From positions 1 to 48,450 of the forward strand of contig JAJPHO010000069.1 in the NCBI GenBank assembly GCA_021325215.1: a stretch of DNA of 48,450 nucleotides. The letters run 5' to 3'. Origin of the DNA: Alphaproteobacteria bacterium. Lineage in GTDB: Bacteria; Pseudomonadota; Alphaproteobacteria; Rhodospirillales; Magnetospirillaceae. The notes below the pieces were generated by a model, which had not been told where the DNA came from, did not search any database, and worked only from the letters and a program-made list of their open reading frames with translations. Every line of letters begins with the position of its first letter. Positions within the stretch are counted from its first letter, which is position 1. Below, in pieces: positions 16,190-25,144 of this stretch. Made by a program: the position numbers and the translations under genes.

Positions 16190-18672
16190 GTCGCCGTTTT
16201 CTCCTGCTGGCCGCCACCTTCCTGGCGACGCCGGTTCTCGCGGATACCGCCGGCACCGGCTATAGCGGTCCCGGCAATGTGCTGAACCCGGCCGGTCTCG
16301 CCCCCGACCGGCCGCGCGATCAGGATGGCTTGTCGCCGCTGACCGACAGCAATTCGCGCACCCCGACCGGCCTGTTGTATCCGGTGCCGTTCCGCGTGCC
16401 GGAGATGCAGCAAAGCGAGAGCGATCCCGACTGGTGGTATAGCGGCTGGGTCGAGGCCGGGTTCCTCGGCACCTTCGGCAGCGACACCAAATCGGCCATG
16501 CTCAACGAATATGGCAGCTGGCGGACCGGCGGCGTGCTGTCCAATCTCGGCTTCCTGGCCGAGAACCGCGCCACCGCGCTCTATGTGTCGGGCCTGGCCG
16601 AGAATATCGGCCGCCCTGACCAATATTACCAGGTCAAGGTCGGCCGCTATGGCGTGTTCGACGTCACCAGCTATTTCGATTCGATCCAGCATGTCTATGC
16701 GACCGACGCCAAATCGCTGTGGGATGGCATCGGCACCGACACTCTGACCCTGCGCGGCGGATTGACGCCGGGCGCCTCGACGCCATCACAGGTTTCGGCG
16801 GTGGCCGCCGCGGTGGGCGACAGCACGCTCTCGATCACCCGCGAAAAGGCCGGCACCAACCTGACCTACACGCCGACCAAAAGCCTGGAATTCTTCGTCA
16901 AGGCGTCGAACGAATGGCGCACCGGAACCCAGCCGATCAGCGCCACCTTCGGCTATCCCTTCCAGAACGGCGCGACCCAGATCATCGAACCGATCCACTA
17001 CCAGACCGTCGACGTCTCGTCGGGCGTGCGCTGGAAGGGCGACACTATTCAGGCCAATTTGACCTATGCCGGTTCGTTCTTCCGCAATGGCTCGAACGAA
17101 CTGACCTGGCAGAATCCGGGCCTGGGCACCTTCAGCGCGGGCTCGTTCATCCCCACCGTCGGGCAGCTGAGCCTGCCGCCCGACAACGATTATCACACGC
17201 TGAAAGGCGATTTCGCCTGGACCCCCGCTCCCGCCTGGCGGTTCACCGGCAGCCTGTCCTACAGCCTGCTGCGCCAGAATGACGATCTGCTGGCGCCAAC
17301 CGCCGATTCCGGGGTGATCCAGGGCGCGGCCGGCCGCATCAACCTCAATCAGTGGAACACCACCGCCGCCCTGGTGCGCCCCAGCGCCGACGCCGCCGTC
17401 GACGTGTTCAACGCCTTCGCCCAGGCGCACTACACCGTCTCGCCCTCGGTCAATGTCACCGTCGAAGTGCGCGACCGCGACGACAAGAACCTGACCAATT
17501 ATCTGGCCTACAATCCGCAGACCGGGCAGCTGGGCTACATCGCCATCGATGGCGGCCTGGCCGGCTCGAACCCTCTGATGAACGGCGTCTACGAACCGAC
17601 CGCCGCGGGCAGCAACGTGCAGATCCGCAACATGCCCTTCGCCAACGACAATTTGCAGATCACCACCAGCGGCGCCTGGCGCCTCGACAATCACCTGAAG
17701 CTCGATCTGTCGCTGTCGCAGAACCAGATCCACCATTCGGTGCGCGAAGTGCCCGACGCCGACGACAACATCGCCAAATTGTCGCTGGCCGCCACCGGCT
17801 ATAGCTGGGGATCGGCGCGCATTTCCTATCAGTTCGCCCGGCGCACCGGCAGCGACTATGACTCCAATCCCTACACGCCCTATTACTCGGCCGGCCTGCC
17901 CGGCTACATCCCCGGCCCGTCCAATACCGACACCGCCTTCGCCCTGGCCGATCTCAGGAAATTCGACGTCGCCAACCGCACCGAGCACAAGGTGCATGCC
18001 CAGACCAACGAGATCCTGGCCGATGACCTCGATCTGCAGGTCGGCGGCGACGTCACCATCGAGGATTACGACGCCCAGTACGGCCTGCAATCGACCACCC
18101 AGTGGAACACCACCACCTCGCTGAATTACCAGGTCTCGGCCGCTACTTCGCTGACCGGCTTCGTCACCTGGCAGACGCAGAATCGCGGCGTCGCCAACAT
18201 CAACCCGACCGGCGCCGGCTCGAATCCGGCCGCCGGCGGACCGGTCTATCCGCTGAACGCCGCCTGGACCGAGACGGTGGGATCGCACGACGTCACCTTC
18301 GGCACCACGTTCCGCCACAGCTGGGGCGCCTGGCAGCTCGACGCCGATTACAGCTTCACCCACAGCGACACCGGGGTGAATTACGGCTTCGCCAGCACCA
18401 GCGCCTTCTTCAATACTCTGACCGCCGCCCAGGCGGGGAACAGCTTCCCCGACATCACCTTCGACGCCCATACGCTGCAGACCACTTTGCGCTGGCAGGT
18501 CACCGACAAACTCTCGACGCAGCTGCTTTACCGCTTCGATTACGAGCATCTCGACGATTTCCACTATACCGGCCTGACCGCCGGCGCGCTCAACAACAAC
18601 ACCTATCTCGGCGTCGTGCCCGAGAACTTCGTCGCCCATACAATCGGCATGTTCGCCCAATATGCTTTCTAA
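16186..18672 (+). CDS. MtrB/PioB-family outer-membrane beta-barrel of a decaheme conduit
   Basis: An 828-aa porin-like sheath for the decaheme cytochrome. Signal peptide about 1-19 (ending VLAD), then a long series of alternating amphipathic strands ending in a terminal aromatic residue (IGMFAQYAF), as expected for BAM-assembled barrels. The length is somewhat above that of MtrB (about 700) and close to PioB-type proteins. The N-terminal CXXC of Shewanella MtrB is absent. The start at 16186 overlaps the cytochrome stop. Together with the preceding gene it forms a transmembrane electron conduit. The downstream YdcF gene overlaps its 3' end by 11 bases. Confidence 0.92.
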   Translation: MSRRFLLLAATFLATPVLADTAGTGYSGPGNVLNPAGLAPDRPRDQDGLSPLTDSNSRTPTGLLYPVPFRVPEMQQSESDPDWWYSGWVEAGFLGTFGSDTKSAMLNEYGSWRTGGVLSNLGFLAENRATALYVSGLAENIGRPDQYYQVKVGRYGVFDVTSYFDSIQHVYATDAKSLWDGIGTDTLTLRGGLTPGASTPSQVSAVAAAVGDSTLSITREKAGTNLTYTPTKSLEFFVKASNEWRTGTQPISATFGYPFQNGATQIIEPIHYQTVDVSSGVRWKGDTIQANLTYAGSFFRNGSNELTWQNPGLGTFSAGSFIPTVGQLSLPPDNDYHTLKGDFAWTPAPAWRFTGSLSYSLLRQNDDLLAPTADSGVIQGAAGRINLNQWNTTAALVRPSADAAVDVFNAFAQAHYTVSPSVNVTVEVRDRDDKNLTNYLAYNPQTGQLGYIAIDGGLAGSNPLMNGVYEPTAAGSNVQIRNMPFANDNLQITTSGAWRLDNHLKLDLSLSQNQIHHSVREVPDADDNIAKLSLAATGYSWGSARISYQFARRTGSDYDSNPYTPYYSAGLPGYIPGPSNTDTAFALADLRKFDVANRTEHKVHAQTNEILADDLDLQVGGDVTIEDYDAQYGLQSTTQWNTTTSLNYQVSAATSLTGFVTWQTQNRGVANINPTGAGSNPAAGGPVYPLNAAWTETVGSHDVTFGTTFRHSWGAWQLDADYSFTHSDTGVNYGFASTSAFFNTLTAAQAGNSFPDITFDAHTLQTTLRWQVTDKLSTQLLYRFDYEHLDDFHYTGLTAGALNNNTYLGVVPENFVAHTIGMFAQYAF

Positions 18673-19393
18673 GCTGGCCTGGTTTCTGGTCGAACCCAGC
18701 CACCTGCTGGTCTGGACGCTGATCGCCGCCGCCATCCAATCGGCAAGACGCAAGATCAGCGGAGCCATCCTCGCCGCCCTGGCGGCGGGCTGGCTCCTGA
18801 CGATGCTGCTGATACCCTTGGGCAATTCGGCGTTGCGTCCGATCGAGGACCAGGTGCCGCGTCCCGCCTGGCCGGCCCATGTCGACGGCATCCTCGTGCT
18901 GGGCGAAGGGCTCAATCCCGACATTCCGAGAACGCGCGGCGGCGCCGGCGGCATCGGTTCGGACGGCGGCACGCTGATCGCGGCGCGGGTGCTGGCGCAG
19001 CATTATCCCGACGCCAAGATGATCTATAGCGGCGACGAAGGCGAAGTGGTCATCGCCAAGCCTCTGTTCGCCGAGATGGGCATGACCGGCCCGATCCTCT
19101 TCGACGGACGCTCGAGCAATACCTGGGAAAATCTGCTGCTCGCCCGCCAGATCGCCAAACCCGCCCCGGGCGAGGTATGGCTGCTGGTCGCCGCCGGTTT
19201 TCATCTGCCGCGCGCCATGGCGGTCTCCCGGCAATTGGACTGGCCGATGATTCCCTGGGCGTCCGATTACCTCTCCACCGGAAACGGACGCCAGTCCGGC
19301 GCCTCGCTGCCGGCCAACCTCGCTCATTTCGACCTCGCCGCCCATGAAGCGCTCGGGCTGCTGGCCTATCGGCTGAAGGGCGAAGCGCGATGA
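18662..19393 (+). CDS. YdcF/ElyC-family (DUF218) membrane protein
   Basis: A 243-aa protein with two N-terminal membrane helices (about 10-28 and 33-52) and a DUF218 domain: DGILVLGEGLNPD, GSDGGTLIAARVLAQHYPDAKMIYSGDEGE, SNTWENLLLARQI, WLLVAAGFHLPRAMAVSRQL. The family includes ElyC and SanA, linked to envelope integrity and lipid-carrier recycling in Escherichia coli. The family is clear, but the molecular activity is not established. It overlaps the barrel gene by 11 bases and the amidohydrolase by 4 (ATGA), so it belongs to the same transcription unit as the electron conduit. Confidence 0.88.
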   Translation: MLSKLAWFLVEPSHLLVWTLIAAAIQSARRKISGAILAALAAGWLLTMLLIPLGNSALRPIEDQVPRPAWPAHVDGILVLGEGLNPDIPRTRGGAGGIGSDGGTLIAARVLAQHYPDAKMIYSGDEGEVVIAKPLFAEMGMTGPILFDGRSSNTWENLLLARQIAKPAPGEVWLLVAAGFHLPRAMAVSRQLDWPMIPWASDYLSTGNGRQSGASLPANLAHFDLAAHEALGLLAYRLKGEAR

Positions 19394-20403
19394 TGATGGA
19401 GCCGAACACCTTCACCTTTCCCGGCCTGATCAATTCGCACGACCATCTGGAATTCAATTGCTACGCCCCGACCGGTTTGCCGCCCTATCAGGATTTCCGC
19501 GGCTGGGCCAGGGACGTGCAGGCGGCGCGGGAAGTGCTGAGCGCCGTCGAGGCGATTCCCCTGAAATTACGCCGCCGGTTCGGCGTGCTGAAGAACCTGC
19601 TGTGGGGCGTGACCGCGGTCGCCGATCACGGCGGCGAGACCGCCAGCTCCCGCGACCCCGTTACCGTGCTGACGCCCTTCAAGGATATGCATTCGCCGGA
19701 ATTCGGCCGCAAGCGCAGCTGGCTGGCCGGCCGCACGCCGGTGGTGATGCATCTGGCCGAGGGCGCCACGCCGGACAGCCGGCGCCGCGCGCTCAATTAC
19801 CTGCGCTGGAATCTGTGGCGCCGCAAAGTCGCCGGCGTCCATGGCGTCGCTCTGCAGGGCCGCGATTTCGACCGGCTCTCGGCGCTGGTCTGGTGCCCCG
19901 CCTCGAACCATTTCCTGTTCAACCGCACCGCCGACGCGGCGGAAGCGGCTCGCCGCACCACTCTGCTGTTCGGCACCGATTCGACGCTCTCCGCACCCGG
20001 CACCTTGTGGGACCATCTGCGCGCCGTGCGCGGTTCCGTCAGCGACGAAACCCTCATCGCCGCCATGACCAGCTCCGCCGAACGCTTCTGGAACCTGCCC
20101 GGGCGCAAAGACTACGTCGTCGCCCGCCGCCGCCACGCCGATCTCAACGAGGCCTTCTTCGCCGTAACGCCGGAAGACATCCTGCTGGTGGTCAAGGACG
20201 ACGAGCCGGTGCTCGCCGACCGCCCGCTCGGCCCCGACTTCCATCCGCTGGGCAGCAAATATGTGCGCTTGCCCATCCCGGCGATGCTGGAAGAGGTCAG
20301 CCGCTATATCGATCCGGACGCGCTGATCGGACGCTTCACGGGAGCGTGCAATCCAGTGCCAAGCGGCAGCGCCAATGGACACCTTAGCCAAAGAACGAGA
20401 TGA
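19390..20403 (+). CDS. Amidohydrolase-superfamily protein, N-terminally short
   Basis: A 337-aa protein whose metal-binding motif HDH (FPGLINSHDHLEF) lies only about 17 residues from the start, so the N-terminal beta-sandwich strands found in most cytosine-deaminase/chlorohydrolase relatives are missing. Further ligands visible are His in VVMHLAEG and Asp in LLFGTDSTLS. NHFLFNR and GVTAVADHGG fit the superfamily. It probably hydrolyses or deaminates a small molecule; no substrate can be named. Coupled by ATGA to the YdcF gene. The last about 15 residues (SGSANGHLSQRTR) look non-domain-like, and base composition drops just after the stop. Confidence 0.8.
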   Translation: MMMEPNTFTFPGLINSHDHLEFNCYAPTGLPPYQDFRGWARDVQAAREVLSAVEAIPLKLRRRFGVLKNLLWGVTAVADHGGETASSRDPVTVLTPFKDMHSPEFGRKRSWLAGRTPVVMHLAEGATPDSRRRALNYLRWNLWRRKVAGVHGVALQGRDFDRLSALVWCPASNHFLFNRTADAAEAARRTTLLFGTDSTLSAPGTLWDHLRAVRGSVSDETLIAAMTSSAERFWNLPGRKDYVVARRRHADLNEAFFAVTPEDILLVVKDDEPVLADRPLGPDFHPLGSKYVRLPIPAMLEEVSRYIDPDALIGRFTGACNPVPSGSANGHLSQRTR

Positions 20404-20410
20404 TCCGATC

Positions 20411-20425
20411 ACCTGAGTTTCAGGT
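20411..20425. promoter_or_regulatory. Perfect short inverted repeat before an orphan gene
   Basis: ACCTGA and TCAGGT flank a 3-base spacer between the amidohydrolase stop and the GTG start at 20437. There is no T-run, so it is not an intrinsic terminator. It directly precedes the GGGAGG ribosome-binding site (20425-20431) and could be an operator or a translational hairpin. Confidence 0.3.
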
Positions 20426-20436
20426 GGGAGGTCCGG

Positions 20437-21162
20437 GTGAAGGCCGTTCGGGAGTTTTTGGCACAAGGGCTCGTCACAGCCTACGGCTTCATCGTGGGTG
20501 GTTTAATCGGGGAAGCCGACATGCATGGACTTTATAAAGTCCTTGAAGATCAGGGCAGCTTGATCGCGGGGGGGCTTGCTATTATTGCAGCGGTCATGAC
20601 GGTAAAAGCGACCCAGGCAAGCGCTGATCGCGAGGTTGCTGCGGCACAACACCAAATCAAGACAACTCTAATTCTCGAAAAAAGGCGCCTGGCTCGGGAA
20701 GGCCATGCGGTAAATGTCTTGGTTCATCAAGCCGCCTGCATCGTGCTTCAAGACCTAGACGACGCGAACGATCACATGACGCGCTATCGCAGGCCCCAAA
20801 CAGAGAGCGCATGGTATGCACGACACGCCTTTTCGCGCTCGGGTTTCGATGAAGTGCCGACCCTCTACACGTACCTTCATGGTGAGGTCGTCAGTCTCTT
20901 CCTGAACTTGAAAAGAGCGACCGATCGATTCGAGTCCAGAAGCTATATTCACGGAAATGGCGATCGGATAGGCGAGATTCATAGCTTGCGATCCGAGTTG
21001 GCCATAATCCAGGACATTGCAATCCGGCTCCGAGACCTTTCACAAAGCCACATAAAGCTGTGCCTTGAGGAACTCGCGGCAACGCAAGACCTAATCGAAA
21101 TCGATCCCCCTCTCTCACCACCTTCCAACCTCAAAGAGGGGACAGAAGGTATACAGGCTTGA
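20437..21162 (+). CDS. Hypothetical membrane-anchored protein of AT-richer composition
   Basis: A 241-aa protein that I do not recognise. The GTG start at 20437 follows GGGAGG at 5-base spacing. Two weak hydrophobic segments (about 10-25 and 42-60, GSLIAGGLAIIAAVMTV) are followed by a long charged, largely alpha-helical region (about 65-235) that could be coiled coil. Codon use and GC content are clearly lower than in flanking genes, which suggests acquisition by transfer. It ends two bases from the convergent methyltransferase stop. This topology is seen in several small phage-defence or phage-related proteins, but nothing here proves that. Confidence 0.7.
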   Translation: MKAVREFLAQGLVTAYGFIVGGLIGEADMHGLYKVLEDQGSLIAGGLAIIAAVMTVKATQASADREVAAAQHQIKTTLILEKRRLAREGHAVNVLVHQAACIVLQDLDDANDHMTRYRRPQTESAWYARHAFSRSGFDEVPTLYTYLHGEVVSLFLNLKRATDRFESRSYIHGNGDRIGEIHSLRSELAIIQDIAIRLRDLSQSHIKLCLEELAATQDLIEIDPPLSPPSNLKEGTEGIQA

Positions 21163-21164
21163 AG

Positions 21165-21890
21165 TTACGGGTGTGTCGCTTTCGCGCAATAAACCGCCAG
21201 CGTCTCATTGCCGAAGTGACGCCACATCAGTCGCTCTACCGTTAGCCCGGCTTCCGCCAATCCATTCAGCATCCCGTCGCAATCGCCGTGATTGGTCAGC
21301 ACGAAATAGGCCGCACCCTGCGGCGCCAGCATGGCGGGCAGGCCGGCGCAGAGGCGGTCGATGATGTCGGGGCTGCGCCAGGTGATCTCGAAGGTGCTTT
21401 TCGGGGCGCCGCGGAATTTCGGCAGGGAGAACAGGATCACGTCGAATGTGCGGCCCTTTACCGGCTCGAACAGGTCGCCCAGCAGCATTTCGACATCGGC
21501 CTTGTTGAGCGCGGCATTGGCCTGGGCGCAGGCGACGGTTTCCGCGACCACGTCGATGGCGGTGGTGCGGTGGCCGCGCAGGGCGGCGGCTACCGCCAGC
21601 ACGCCGCAGCCGGTGCCGACATCGAGCGCCGTGCTGCCGGGAGAGCGGGGTTCCAGCAGCGGCGAGGACTCGATGAAGTCGGCGAGGAACTTGCCGGTGC
21701 GGAAGATCACCGGATTGAACACGCCGGGCCACACCGCGAAATCGCGTCCGCCGACGCGCTCATGCACGGCGCGCCGCAGGCGCGGCCGCAGCATGGCGCG
21801 CTTGACCGCCATCCAGGGCTCCCACAGAAGGCGCAGCGCGTTCGGAACGGCGGGCGGCGGCGGGGCGGTAATCGTCACGGGGGACCTCAT
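21165..21890 (-). CDS. Class I SAM-dependent methyltransferase (small-domain type)
   Basis: A 241-aa methyltransferase with SAM motif I ALDVGTGCGVLAVAAALRG, acidic motif II (TAIDVV) and motif IV region DVILFSLPKFRG. In PrmC/HemK and related enzymes this motif is NPPY; here it reads SLPK, so the acceptor is probably not a glutamine or adenine amide. The start at 21890 overlaps the SPASM radical SAM stop as ATGA; the longer open frame upstream is inside that gene. It is the last gene of the long minus-strand polysaccharide/radical SAM operon, ending 2 bases from the convergent orphan gene. Confidence 0.88.
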   Translation of the reverse strand: MRSPVTITAPPPPAVPNALRLLWEPWMAVKRAMLRPRLRRAVHERVGGRDFAVWPGVFNPVIFRTGKFLADFIESSPLLEPRSPGSTALDVGTGCGVLAVAAALRGHRTTAIDVVAETVACAQANAALNKADVEMLLGDLFEPVKGRTFDVILFSLPKFRGAPKSTFEITWRSPDIIDRLCAGLPAMLAPQGAAYFVLTNHGDCDGMLNGLAEAGLTVERLMWRHFGNETLAVYCAKATHP

Positions 21891-22879
21891 AATTTCAGAG
21901 AGCAGACGCAGGAGCGGCAGATCGGATCGCTGCGCATGTCGAGCAGGCTGCGGAAGGCGCGCGCCCGGGGGGAGTTGACGATGTCCGGCAGGCTGTCCTC
22001 GGCCAGATTGCCGATCGGCTCGTGGAAGAAACAGGGCCGCACCGTACCGTCGGATTCCACCACCGCCGACACCCACGGCGCATTGCAGGAAACCGGCGGC
22101 GGTTCGCCCAGACCGTTCGCGGCGCGATAATGCGCGACGATGCGGCGCAGACGGGCCGGGCTTTCGCGGACGAAGGCGATGTCGGGGCTTTTGATCAGCG
22201 CCTCGACCACCGCGGCCAGTTCCTCGGTCTCGGCGGCGTTGAGGCCGACCTCGCCGGTGCGTTCCTCGTCCCAGCCGCCGGGCCGGTTGAAGGCGGTGGT
22301 GGAGAGATCGGCGGCCAGGAAGGACACATGGTCGAAGCCCAGGCTCTTCGCCGCCGCCACCGTCGCCGGCAATTCGCGGAAATTACCGCGCTGGATCACC
22401 GAGCGCGCCGTCGCCGGAAAGCCGGGCTTGGCGCGGCGCAGCGCGGTCAAGCCGCCGCGGGTCGCGTCGAAGGCGCCCTTGATGCCGCGGATACGGTCAT
22501 GGGTCGCCTGAGGTCCGTCCAGTGAAACGATCACCTCGTCGCACCAGCGCACGATGTCCTTGGCATGCCGTTCGAGCAGCAGCCCGCTGGACAGCAGCGA
22601 GATCGTCAGCGGCAGGCTCTTCAGCCGCTCGCACAGATGCCAGAGATTGGGATGCATCAGCGCCTCGCCGCCCGACAGGGCGACCAGCGACACGCCGAGC
22701 GCGCGGAAATCCTCGACCAGCTTTTCCACGGTCGCCTCGTCGATCGAGGTGCCGGCCCGGTTGGCCTTCCAGATGTCGCACATCACGCAGCGGCAGTTGC
22801 AGCGGCTGTGCGGCATCAGGGTCACTACGGGAACCCGTTTCAATCGGCGGCCCGGGCGCCAGGAAGAGAGCACACCCAT
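21887..22879 (-). CDS. Radical SAM protein with SPASM-like C-terminus
   Basis: A 330-aa enzyme with the 4Fe-4S/SAM motif CxxxCxxC at C27, C31 and C34 (CNCRCVMCDIW) and the SAM-binding GG-type motif ALSGGEALMHP. A C-terminal auxiliary-cluster region has SCNAPW, SDGTVRPCFFH and closing CRSCVCSLKL cysteines. SPASM proteins modify peptides, or act on small molecules or sugars. Radical SAM enzymes of this type also occur in aminocyclitol and sugar dehydrogenation and epimerisation pathways. It starts one base after the upstream radical SAM gene and is coupled to the methyltransferase. The substrate is unknown; the operon points to a polysaccharide or a lipid-linked precursor. Confidence 0.9.
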   Translation of the reverse strand: MGVLSSWRPGRRLKRVPVVTLMPHSRCNCRCVMCDIWKANRAGTSIDEATVEKLVEDFRALGVSLVALSGGEALMHPNLWHLCERLKSLPLTISLLSSGLLLERHAKDIVRWCDEVIVSLDGPQATHDRIRGIKGAFDATRGGLTALRRAKPGFPATARSVIQRGNFRELPATVAAAKSLGFDHVSFLAADLSTTAFNRPGGWDEERTGEVGLNAAETEELAAVVEALIKSPDIAFVRESPARLRRIVAHYRAANGLGEPPPVSCNAPWVSAVVESDGTVRPCFFHEPIGNLAEDSLPDIVNSPRARAFRSLLDMRSDPICRSCVCSLKL

Positions 22880-22880
22880 C

Positions 22881-24353
22881 TCAGAACCCCTGGATTTCCG
22901 GACGCCGATAGGGGAACAGCCGTTCCAGCACCTTCAGCTCCAGTGGAAAATGATAGAAGCGCGCGGCATAGCGCCAGGTGGCGATGCTGCGCAAGGCGAT
23001 GCGGCCGAGATTGCTCAGGCCGGGATCGGTGACGGTCGGATAGGCGGCGTGCAGCACCTTCTGGAAATTGCTGATCTTGCGGCGCACGCGGTCGGTCATC
23101 CAGGGCAGATCGGACGACAGGTGCTGGGCGAACTTCTCCCATTTCGCCTGGGTCCAGGTGTCGAGGTCTTTCGGATATTCGAAGCCGAACGCCTTGGCCT
23201 CGTCCTGCATGCCGCCTTCGACCGGCACCGGGCTGTAGAGATAGAGGATCACCTCGACGTCGGGGTTCACCTTCTTCAACAGCCGGATGAAATTGATGGT
23301 GCGGTCGGTGTCGGCCTCGGGGTCGGGCGGGCTGCCGATGATGAACGACATTTCCGGCACGATCTTGAAGCGGCGCATCTTCTCGGCCACTTCGAGGATG
23401 ACGTTGCCGCTCTGCTTGCCGCCCTTGTTCATGCGGGCCAGGGTCTCGGCGTCGCCGGATTCGGCGCCCATGAACACCATCTTGAGGCCGGACGCTTGCA
23501 ATTTGCCCCAGGTCTCGTCGGACCAGCGCACCATGGTGTCGGCGCGGCCATAGCCCCACCAGCCGATGTTGAGCGGGGTGATGCGCTCGGCGAACTCGGC
23601 GCAGCGTTTCTCGTCGACGAAGAAATTGTTGTCGAAGAATTCCAGCGCGGTGGCGCCATGGTCGCGCACCAGGCGTTCCACCACCTGGGCCGCCTTCTCC
23701 GCCGTCTGCGCCGAATAGCGGCCATTCACCATATTGACCACCGCGCAGAAGCTGCAGGTGAACGGGCAGCCATAGCTGGCATGGTGCGAGAAGGTGCGGC
23801 TGCCGAGAAAAGTACGGCGCGAATAAGCCGCCATGTCGAGGCGCCCGTAATTGAAATCGGGCAGCGTGTTGATGTCGGGCACCGGCGGCTTGCGGTTCTG
23901 ATGGATCTTGCCGTCCGCGTCGCGCCACACCAGCCCGGGCAGATGGGTGATGTCCTGGCCGCGGCGCACCTTCTCGACGAATTCCGGGAAGGTGAGCTCG
24001 CAATGGCCCTGGAAGGCGTAATCGACGTAAGACTCGCGCACCACCATCTCGCCATGCATGGTGGGGAAATAGCCGCCCCAAACGATGATCAGATCGGGGA
24101 ATTCCGCGCGCAAAGCCTTGCAGATCGGCACCACATTGGTCAGCTGCGGACCGGGCATCACGGTGGCGCACAGAATGTCGGCGCCGGTTTCCCACAGCGC
24201 ATTGCGCAGCGCGGCCAGCCCGTCCGGCACCAGATTGCCGTCGATGATCCTGTATTCCTCGCGCCCTTCCAGCACGGCGCCGACAGCCAGAAGCGACAGC
24301 GGCATGACCGGCTTCTTCGAGTGGGTGGAGACGGGGTTGTAGAACAGGATCAT
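22881..24353 (-). CDS. B12-binding-domain radical SAM protein (first of three)
   Basis: A 490-aa protein. The N-terminal about 150 residues form a Rossmann-like cobalamin-binding-type domain (LLAVGAVLEGREEYRIIDGN, VPICKALRAEFPDLIIVWGGYFPT) without the DxHxxG cobalt-ligating motif. The radical SAM core follows with CxxxCxxC at C196, C200 and C203 (SYGCPFTCSFC) and FMGAESGDAETL. The C-terminal about 120 residues are family-specific. Relatives include BchE-like cyclases and cobalamin-dependent methylases. The start at 24353 overlaps the upstream methyltransferase stop (ATGA); longer open frames upstream lie inside that gene. Substrate unknown. Confidence 0.9.
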   Translation of the reverse strand: MILFYNPVSTHSKKPVMPLSLLAVGAVLEGREEYRIIDGNLVPDGLAALRNALWETGADILCATVMPGPQLTNVVPICKALRAEFPDLIIVWGGYFPTMHGEMVVRESYVDYAFQGHCELTFPEFVEKVRRGQDITHLPGLVWRDADGKIHQNRKPPVPDINTLPDFNYGRLDMAAYSRRTFLGSRTFSHHASYGCPFTCSFCAVVNMVNGRYSAQTAEKAAQVVERLVRDHGATALEFFDNNFFVDEKRCAEFAERITPLNIGWWGYGRADTMVRWSDETWGKLQASGLKMVFMGAESGDAETLARMNKGGKQSGNVILEVAEKMRRFKIVPEMSFIIGSPPDPEADTDRTINFIRLLKKVNPDVEVILYLYSPVPVEGGMQDEAKAFGFEYPKDLDTWTQAKWEKFAQHLSSDLPWMTDRVRRKISNFQKVLHAAYPTVTDPGLSNLGRIALRSIATWRYAARFYHFPLELKVLERLFPYRRPEIQGF

Positions 24354-25144
24354 GATACGCGCCTGAACAAAGTGAGGTGGTGGTCGGCGAAATAGGCGGC
24401 CCTGGCCGAAGACGAGACCTTGCCTTCCCACCGCGCCAGCGTCGCGAACAGACGCGGGCGGCGTTCGAGCATCGGGAACAGGTCCGAGGGCGGCAGGAAC
24501 GAACCGATCGGATGGATCGCCTCGATGTGGAAATCCGGCCCCATGGCACGGGCCAGGTCGCCCGGCTGCCAATAGCGGATCGGGATGCGCTTGCCGCCGA
24601 TATTGGCGGAACTGCGCCCGGTCCAGCGCCGCCAGGCGGTGCGCTTGACCCGAGCCCCGTACCACAGCGTCTCGAAGGCGCAGAAACGCCCCATCACCAC
24701 CGTCGCGATCACGCCGCCCGGCGCCAAAATACCGCGCAGCATTTCCGTCAGCGGCGCCAGATCGACGACGCAATTCAGCGCGCCGAAATTGGACAGGATC
24801 AGGTCGAATTGCCCGTCGATCTCATGCGGTGCATTGAGGTCGAACAGCCGGGTCTCGATGCGATCGCCGACACCCTCGTCCAGCGCCTTGCGCCAGGCCG
24901 TATCGAGCATGGCGGGCGAGGCGTCTACCGCCGTCACCGCGCAGCCATTGGCGGCCAGCCACAGCGCATCCTCGCCGGTGCCGCAGCCGAGATCGAGCGC
25001 CCGCGCCCCCGGCCGCACATGCGGCGCCAACCTTTGCCAGACGGATTCGCGCAGCAGGCGGCCGGGACCGGTGCGGGCGAAATTGCCGTCATAGTCGGAG
25101 GCGAAAGCGTCGAAAGCGTCGGAGCGCGGACGGATGTCACCCAT
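24350..25144 (-). CDS. Class I SAM-dependent methyltransferase
   Basis: A 264-aa methyltransferase starting MGDIRPRSDAFDAFASDYDG, with motif I ALDLGCGTGEDALWLAANG, acidic TAVDASPAML and post-I FDLILSNFGALNCV. The C-terminal half (VVMGRFCAFETLWY onward) resembles the UbiE/type-11 family members found in secondary-metabolite and lipid clusters. The start at 25144 overlaps the preceding radical SAM gene by 8 bases. It lies between two radical SAM genes, so it probably acts on the same product, as an O-, N- or C-methylase. The acceptor is unknown. Confidence 0.9.
   Translation of the reverse strand: MGDIRPRSDAFDAFASDYDGNFARTGPGRLLRESVWQRLAPHVRPGARALDLGCGTGEDALWLAANGCAVTAVDASPAMLDTAWRKALDEGVGDRIETRLFDLNAPHEIDGQFDLILSNFGALNCVVDLAPLTEMLRGILAPGGVIATVVMGRFCAFETLWYGARVKRTAWRRWTGRSSANIGGKRIPIRYWQPGDLARAMGPDFHIEAIHPIGSFLPPSDLFPMLERRPRLFATLARWEGKVSSSARAAYFADHHLTLFRRVS

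Noticed and set aside
16786..18972. A 728-codon open frame opposite the MtrB/PioB-like gene
   Set aside because: Antisense to a well-supported barrel gene, crossing into the next gene, with no recognisable domain.
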